Below, piece after piece: positions 7,385 to 9,444 of a stretch of 9,444 nt of DNA; the stretch's first letter is position 1, and the number at the start of each line of letters is the position of its first letter. The translations under genes and the position numbers were made by a program. This DNA comes from DATILI01 sp035476635. GTDB lineage: Bacteria > Pseudomonadota > Gammaproteobacteria > Burkholderiales > Burkholderiaceae_C. Below the pieces are notes generated by a model. That model was not told where the DNA came from. It made no database searches and saw only the letters and a list, made by a program, of their open reading frames with translations. The DNA lies in contig DATILI010000251.1 of NCBI GenBank assembly GCA_035476635.1, positions 1 through 9,444 on the forward strand, in the 5' to 3' direction.

Positions 7385-7450
7385 GCCGTTGGAAAACTCA
7401 AGCCTGACGTGGCCCTTTGTCGGCCATCCGCTGCAGCGCTCCTTGAGTTG
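7378..7450 (-). promoter_or_regulatory. S-adenosylhomocysteine (SAH) riboswitch
   Basis: Read on the minus strand, the leader has the signature of the SAH (ahcY-type) riboswitch: AAGGAGCGCTGCA near its 5' end and AACGGCGCTCA at its 3' end. P1 is an 8-bp perfect helix, AACTCAAG (7442-7449) with CTTGAGTT (7395-7402). The pseudoknot is GAGCGC (7436-7441) with GCGCTC (7381-7386), 6 bp perfect. The variable internal hairpin is TGGCC/GGCCA (7410-7414 with 7422-7426) with a seven-base loop. The class is known to bind SAH and to turn on methionine-cycle genes such as ahcY and metH in beta- and gammaproteobacteria. The element ends just before a hairpin that masks the metH ribosome site, so SAH binding should raise translation. 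Identification rests on recalled consensus and on pairing visible here. Confidence 0.92.
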
Positions 7451-7456
7451 GGCTCG

Positions 7457-7485
7457 ATTTTAAGGCCTTCAGGCCGCTGGCTCCA
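7457..7485 (-). promoter_or_regulatory. Candidate metH promoter
   Basis: On the minus strand TAAAAT (7457-7462, five of six consensus matches) follows TGGAGC (7480-7485, three of six) after 17 bases. The predicted start is near 7450, exactly where the riboswitch P1 helix begins. The -35 lies inside the last codons of the PACE gene. Confidence 0.5.
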
Positions 7486-7915
7486 GCACTCCGGATGCCG
7501 ATACGGGCAGGCCGAAGACATGGTCGAACAGCCAGTTGAAGACAAAGGTATAGCAAAGGAAGAAAACCACCAGGCCCAGGTCCATCACCAGTGCATGCCA
7601 GAGGCTGACGTCCAGCCACCAGGCGAACAGGGGCACGAGAAACAGGACGAGCCCGCCTTCGAAGCCGACGGCGTGCGCCACGCGCCGGCCAATGCTGCGC
7701 CCACGCACCGCCTGGCGCGACTCCCAGGCTTCGAACACATGGTTGAAAACCACGTTCCAGACAATCGCCACCACCGAGGCCAGTGACGCGAGCGCCCCGG
7801 CGGGTGCCAGGCTGGCGCCCGACATCCAGGCCAGGCCCAGGCTCGCCACCACGATGGCAATGGCTTCGTACAGCACGACATAGACCACTCTTCGTTTCAC
7901 ACCCTGCACGTCCAT
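7469..7915 (-). CDS. PACE family efflux transporter (AceI-like, tandem BTP domains)
   Basis: The 148-residue protein has four hydrophobic spans arranged as two related bacterial transmembrane pair units. Unit one: YE (16-17), then WNVVFNHVFE (53-62). Unit two: HAVGFE (81-86), then YTFVFNWLFD (122-131). PACE proteins such as AceI of Acinetobacter export chlorhexidine and other biocides or diamines by proton exchange at the inner membrane. Glu17 corresponds to the essential acidic residue of helix 1 in AceI. The start is uncertain: GAAGGA directly abuts the ATG at 7915, whereas it is spaced normally for a GTG two codons later. A GTG at codon 6 is another option. The gene diverges from a LysR regulator, the typical arrangement for PACE genes. 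A weak GGCC-TGAA-GGCC hairpin (7464-7475) covers its stop. It lies in the same direction as metH, but metH has its own promoter candidate. The substrate is not predictable here. Confidence 0.9.
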   Translation of the reverse strand: MDVQGVKRRVVYVVLYEAIAIVVASLGLAWMSGASLAPAGALASLASVVAIVWNVVFNHVFEAWESRQAVRGRSIGRRVAHAVGFEGGLVLFLVPLFAWWLDVSLWHALVMDLGLVVFFLCYTFVFNWLFDHVFGLPVSASGVLEPAA

Positions 7916-7951
7916 TCCTTCACTTCAAAACAGCTCGAATCAGCATTGAAC

Positions 7952-7981
7952 TGGACTTTATGTGGAATGATCTGATATAAA
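7952..7981 (+). promoter_or_regulatory. Candidate promoter of the LysR regulator gene
   Basis: TGGACT (7952-7957) and TATAAA (7976-7981) are 18 bases apart and match the sigma70 consensus at four and five of six positions. The predicted start lies near 7988, just before the T-N11-A box, so the regulator could repress its own gene there. Confidence 0.4.
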
Positions 7982-8008
7982 AAGTTAGCTTCCATCAGAT
8001 TTATTGAT
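7968..8008. promoter_or_regulatory. LysR-type operator with ATCA/TGAT half-sites
   Basis: ATCA-N7-TGAT at 7994-8008 is an exact T-N11-A LysR box. Two more TGAT copies lie at 7968-7971 and 7973-7976. ATCTGAT (7970-7976) is also perfectly inverted as ATCAGAT (7994-8000). A further ATCAG occurs at 7939-7943. The cluster fills the divergent gap between the regulator and the PACE gene, where a LysR protein is expected to bind. Confidence 0.55.
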
Positions 8009-8024
8009 AGTTTGCGGTGAATAG

Positions 8025-8915
8025 ATGAGTTTCTCAAGCGACAACGTTCGAGTTTTCCTGGAGGTGCTGGACCGCGGATCGTTTTCCGCGGCGGCGCGCG
8101 CCCTGGGCCGCGTGCCGTCGGCCGTCAGCATGACCATCGGCCACCTGGAAGCGGAACTCAACCTGGCCTTGTTCGACCGCAGCGGGCGTGAGCCGCAGCC
8201 AACCGCTGCCGCGCGTTCGCTGGAGCCGCAGGCCCGCCTGCTGGCCCGGCAATTGCGACAGCTGCAAGCCCAGGCCCTGGCATTGACGCAGGGGCTGGAA
8301 AGCCGGCTGACCCTGGCCATCGCGCCCGAGTTGCTGGCCGCGCACTGGAGCGGGCCGCTGGCGTCCCTGGCAGACGACTATCCCCTGCTCGAAGTGGAGG
8401 TGCTGGCCGCGCCCCAGGCCGACGCCCTGCGACTGCTGCACGAGGGCCGCGCGCACCTGGCGCTGGTGTTCGAGCGCCCCAGCCTGGACGGGCGCGAGGG
8501 CTTCCAGGAAGTGAGCACCGAGACCCTGGCGGCCGTGATTTCGCCGCAGCATCCGGTGCTGCGCTCCGCCGGCCCGCTGCGCGAAGAACACCTGACCACG
8601 ACGCGCCAGGTGGTGGTGGCCAGCCGCGACCTCCAGGAGACCGACGCGCGCTTTGTCTATGCGCGCCAGTGCTGGCGCACGGACAACCATATTGCCGCGC
8701 TGGGCCTGATCCAGGCGGGTGTGGGCTGGGGCTGGCTGCCGCTTTCGTTTGTGCGCGCCCATATCGCCGCTGGCACGCTGGTGGAGTTGCCGCTGGAGAA
8801 TCTCACCAACCAACTCGAGCTCTGGGTCGACGTCGTGTGGTCCAAGGAAAGGCCGCTGGGCCTGGGGGCGCGCCGCTTTATCGCGCTGATCAGCGCACCG
8901 GCAAAAACTGGATGA
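8025..8915 (+). CDS. LysR-type transcriptional regulator, probable controller of the PACE gene
   Basis: The 296-residue protein has normal LysR length and layout. The N-terminal winged helix-turn-helix (about 4-62) shows GSFSAAARALG (18-28), PSAVSMTIGHLEAEL (31-45) and LFDRSGREPQPT (49-60). A linker helix rich in Arg, Gln and Leu follows (about 63-92), then the effector-binding domain, whose second half contains NHIAALGLIQAGVGWGWLP, a typical LysR segment. The ATG at 8025 has GGTGA four bases upstream. The gene is transcribed away from the PACE gene across 109 bases holding a T-N11-A box. LysR proteins placed this way usually activate the divergent gene when a ligand binds and repress their own. 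In Acinetobacter, AceR controls aceI in just this manner. The ligand is unknown, and control of the PACE gene is inferred from position. The last 26 bases overlap the convergent gene at 8890. Confidence 0.92.
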   Translation: MSFSSDNVRVFLEVLDRGSFSAAARALGRVPSAVSMTIGHLEAELNLALFDRSGREPQPTAAARSLEPQARLLARQLRQLQAQALALTQGLESRLTLAIAPELLAAHWSGPLASLADDYPLLEVEVLAAPQADALRLLHEGRAHLALVFERPSLDGREGFQEVSTETLAAVISPQHPVLRSAGPLREEHLTTTRQVVVASRDLQETDARFVYARQCWRTDNHIAALGLIQAGVGWGWLPLSFVRAHIAAGTLVELPLENLTNQLELWVDVVWSKERPLGLGARRFIALISAPAKTG

Positions 8916-9444
8916 AGCTGCCGCCAATCAAGCTTTGCACGTAGCCAATGACCGCGCGCCGGACCTTCTCGGCCACCACCGAGGACAGCAGGTCGAGCCG
9001 GCCGATGATCTTTCCGAACTCTCGCTCAAAGCTCAGGTTGCGCACCTGCTCGCCAATTTCGTCGGCCAGCAGCAGCGGCTGGCCGGCGGCGTTGCGCCGG
9101 TTGGCCATCATCCAGACGGCAATCTCCACATTGCGCGCGGCGTTGTACAGGTGCTGCGCATCGAGCCCGTCGGTCAGGTAGAAAGTCGTTTTGCCGCCGT
9201 GGGCAGTGATCAGCATGTCGGCGCTGGCATAGACAAAGGCCGCCACCCGGTCGCCCTGGAAGTCGGGGCCCAGCGCCAGCGACAAGGCGGCAATGTCGCG
9301 CCGCCCGCGCAAATCGGGCCAGGCCGCACGCGCCTCGATGGCCTCGCGCAGCCGCTGCACCGCAGCCTCGCGGCTGGCGGCGCCGGACTTTCTCCATTCG
9401 GCCGGATTGCGCCGGTACAGCTTGTCCTGCAGCCGGTACAGCGC
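8890..9444 (-). CDS. Conserved-looking protein of unknown function, 3' part only
   Basis: The frame is open to the window edge, so the start lies beyond base 9444; 184 C-terminal residues are visible. I do not recognise a named family with confidence. Visible features: a charged N-terminal part (YRLQDKLYRRNPAEWRKSG), a middle part with FVYASADMLITAHGGKTTFYL and YNAARNVEIAVWMMANRR, then LSFEREFGKIIGRLDLL. The C-terminal end is mildly hydrophobic (VIGYVQSLIGGSFIQFLPVR). No catalytic motif stands out. Codon use and amino-acid composition look like a real protein and not an antisense shadow. It might be an envelope protein or lipoprotein, as the missing N-terminus could carry a signal, but that is a guess. 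It converges on the LysR gene, and the two coding regions overlap by 26 bases. Confidence 0.7.
   Translation of the reverse strand, partial: ALYRLQDKLYRRNPAEWRKSGAASREAAVQRLREAIEARAAWPDLRGRRDIAALSLALGPDFQGDRVAAFVYASADMLITAHGGKTTFYLTDGLDAQHLYNAARNVEIAVWMMANRRNAAGQPLLLADEIGEQVRNLSFEREFGKIIGRLDLLSSVVAEKVRRAVIGYVQSLIGGSFIQFLPVR

Noticed and set aside
3337..8021. The 13-mer AGTTTGCGGTGAA occurs both before the MFS gene (3337-3349) and before the LysR gene (8009-8021)
   Set aside because: In a 9.4-kb window a shared 13-mer is expected about 0.7 times by chance, and the two copies have different roles and spacing; at the LysR gene it contains the ribosome site.
8034..8927. A 297-codon minus-strand frame opposite the LysR gene
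   Set aside because: It is the low-complexity shadow of a typical LysR gene with a good start and helix-turn-helix.

Overview
The window looks like chromosomal DNA of a GC-rich betaproteobacterium, most likely Burkholderiales (Comamonadaceae or a relative). The reasons are high GC with strong third-position GC bias, a methionine synthase that lacks its homocysteine domain, an S-adenosylhomocysteine (SAH) riboswitch in front of it, and a PACE efflux gene diverging from a LysR regulator. I see no insertion sequence, phage gene, CRISPR array, tRNA or rRNA. Coding density is very high: the largest non-coding gap is 160 bases, and no gene-free stretch exceeds 300.

Layout. (1) 1-465 (+) is the 3' end of comM/yifB, a branch-migration helicase used in natural transformation. 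(2) 492-2468 (+), 26 bases later, is an unusual patatin-like phospholipase with a membrane hairpin inserted between its catalytic Ser and Asp. (3) 2465-3232 (-) is a FeeM/exosortase-associated GNAT-like acyltransferase, whose stop codon shares the palindrome CTAG with the patatin stop. (4) 3233-3392 is a divergent control region with two small dyads and a weak promoter. (5) 3393-4589 (+) is an MFS transporter, convergent on the next gene with 4 bases between them. (6) 4594-7356 (-) is the pterin-, B12- and AdoMet-binding part of cobalamin-dependent methionine synthase. (7) 7357-7468 is its leader, which holds an SAH riboswitch and an alternative hairpin over the ribosome binding site. (8) 7469-7915 (-) is a PACE-family efflux pump and (9) 8025-8915 (+) a LysR-type regulator. 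They diverge from 109 bases that contain a T-N11-A operator. (10) 8890-9444 (-) is the 3' part of an unrecognised conserved-looking gene that overlaps the regulator's tail by 26 bases.

How the parts work together. The best-supported regulatory circuit is in the methionine cycle. SAH, the by-product of AdoMet-dependent methylation, should stabilise the aptamer pseudoknot, free the metH ribosome binding site and raise synthesis of the enzyme half that remethylates homocysteine. The PACE/LysR pair is a classical self-contained drug-response module. The patatin and the acyltransferase both suggest lipid or acyl-group chemistry, but nothing here ties them into one pathway. The riboswitch belongs to a known class. 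The least-described item is the membrane-anchored patatin behind comM.
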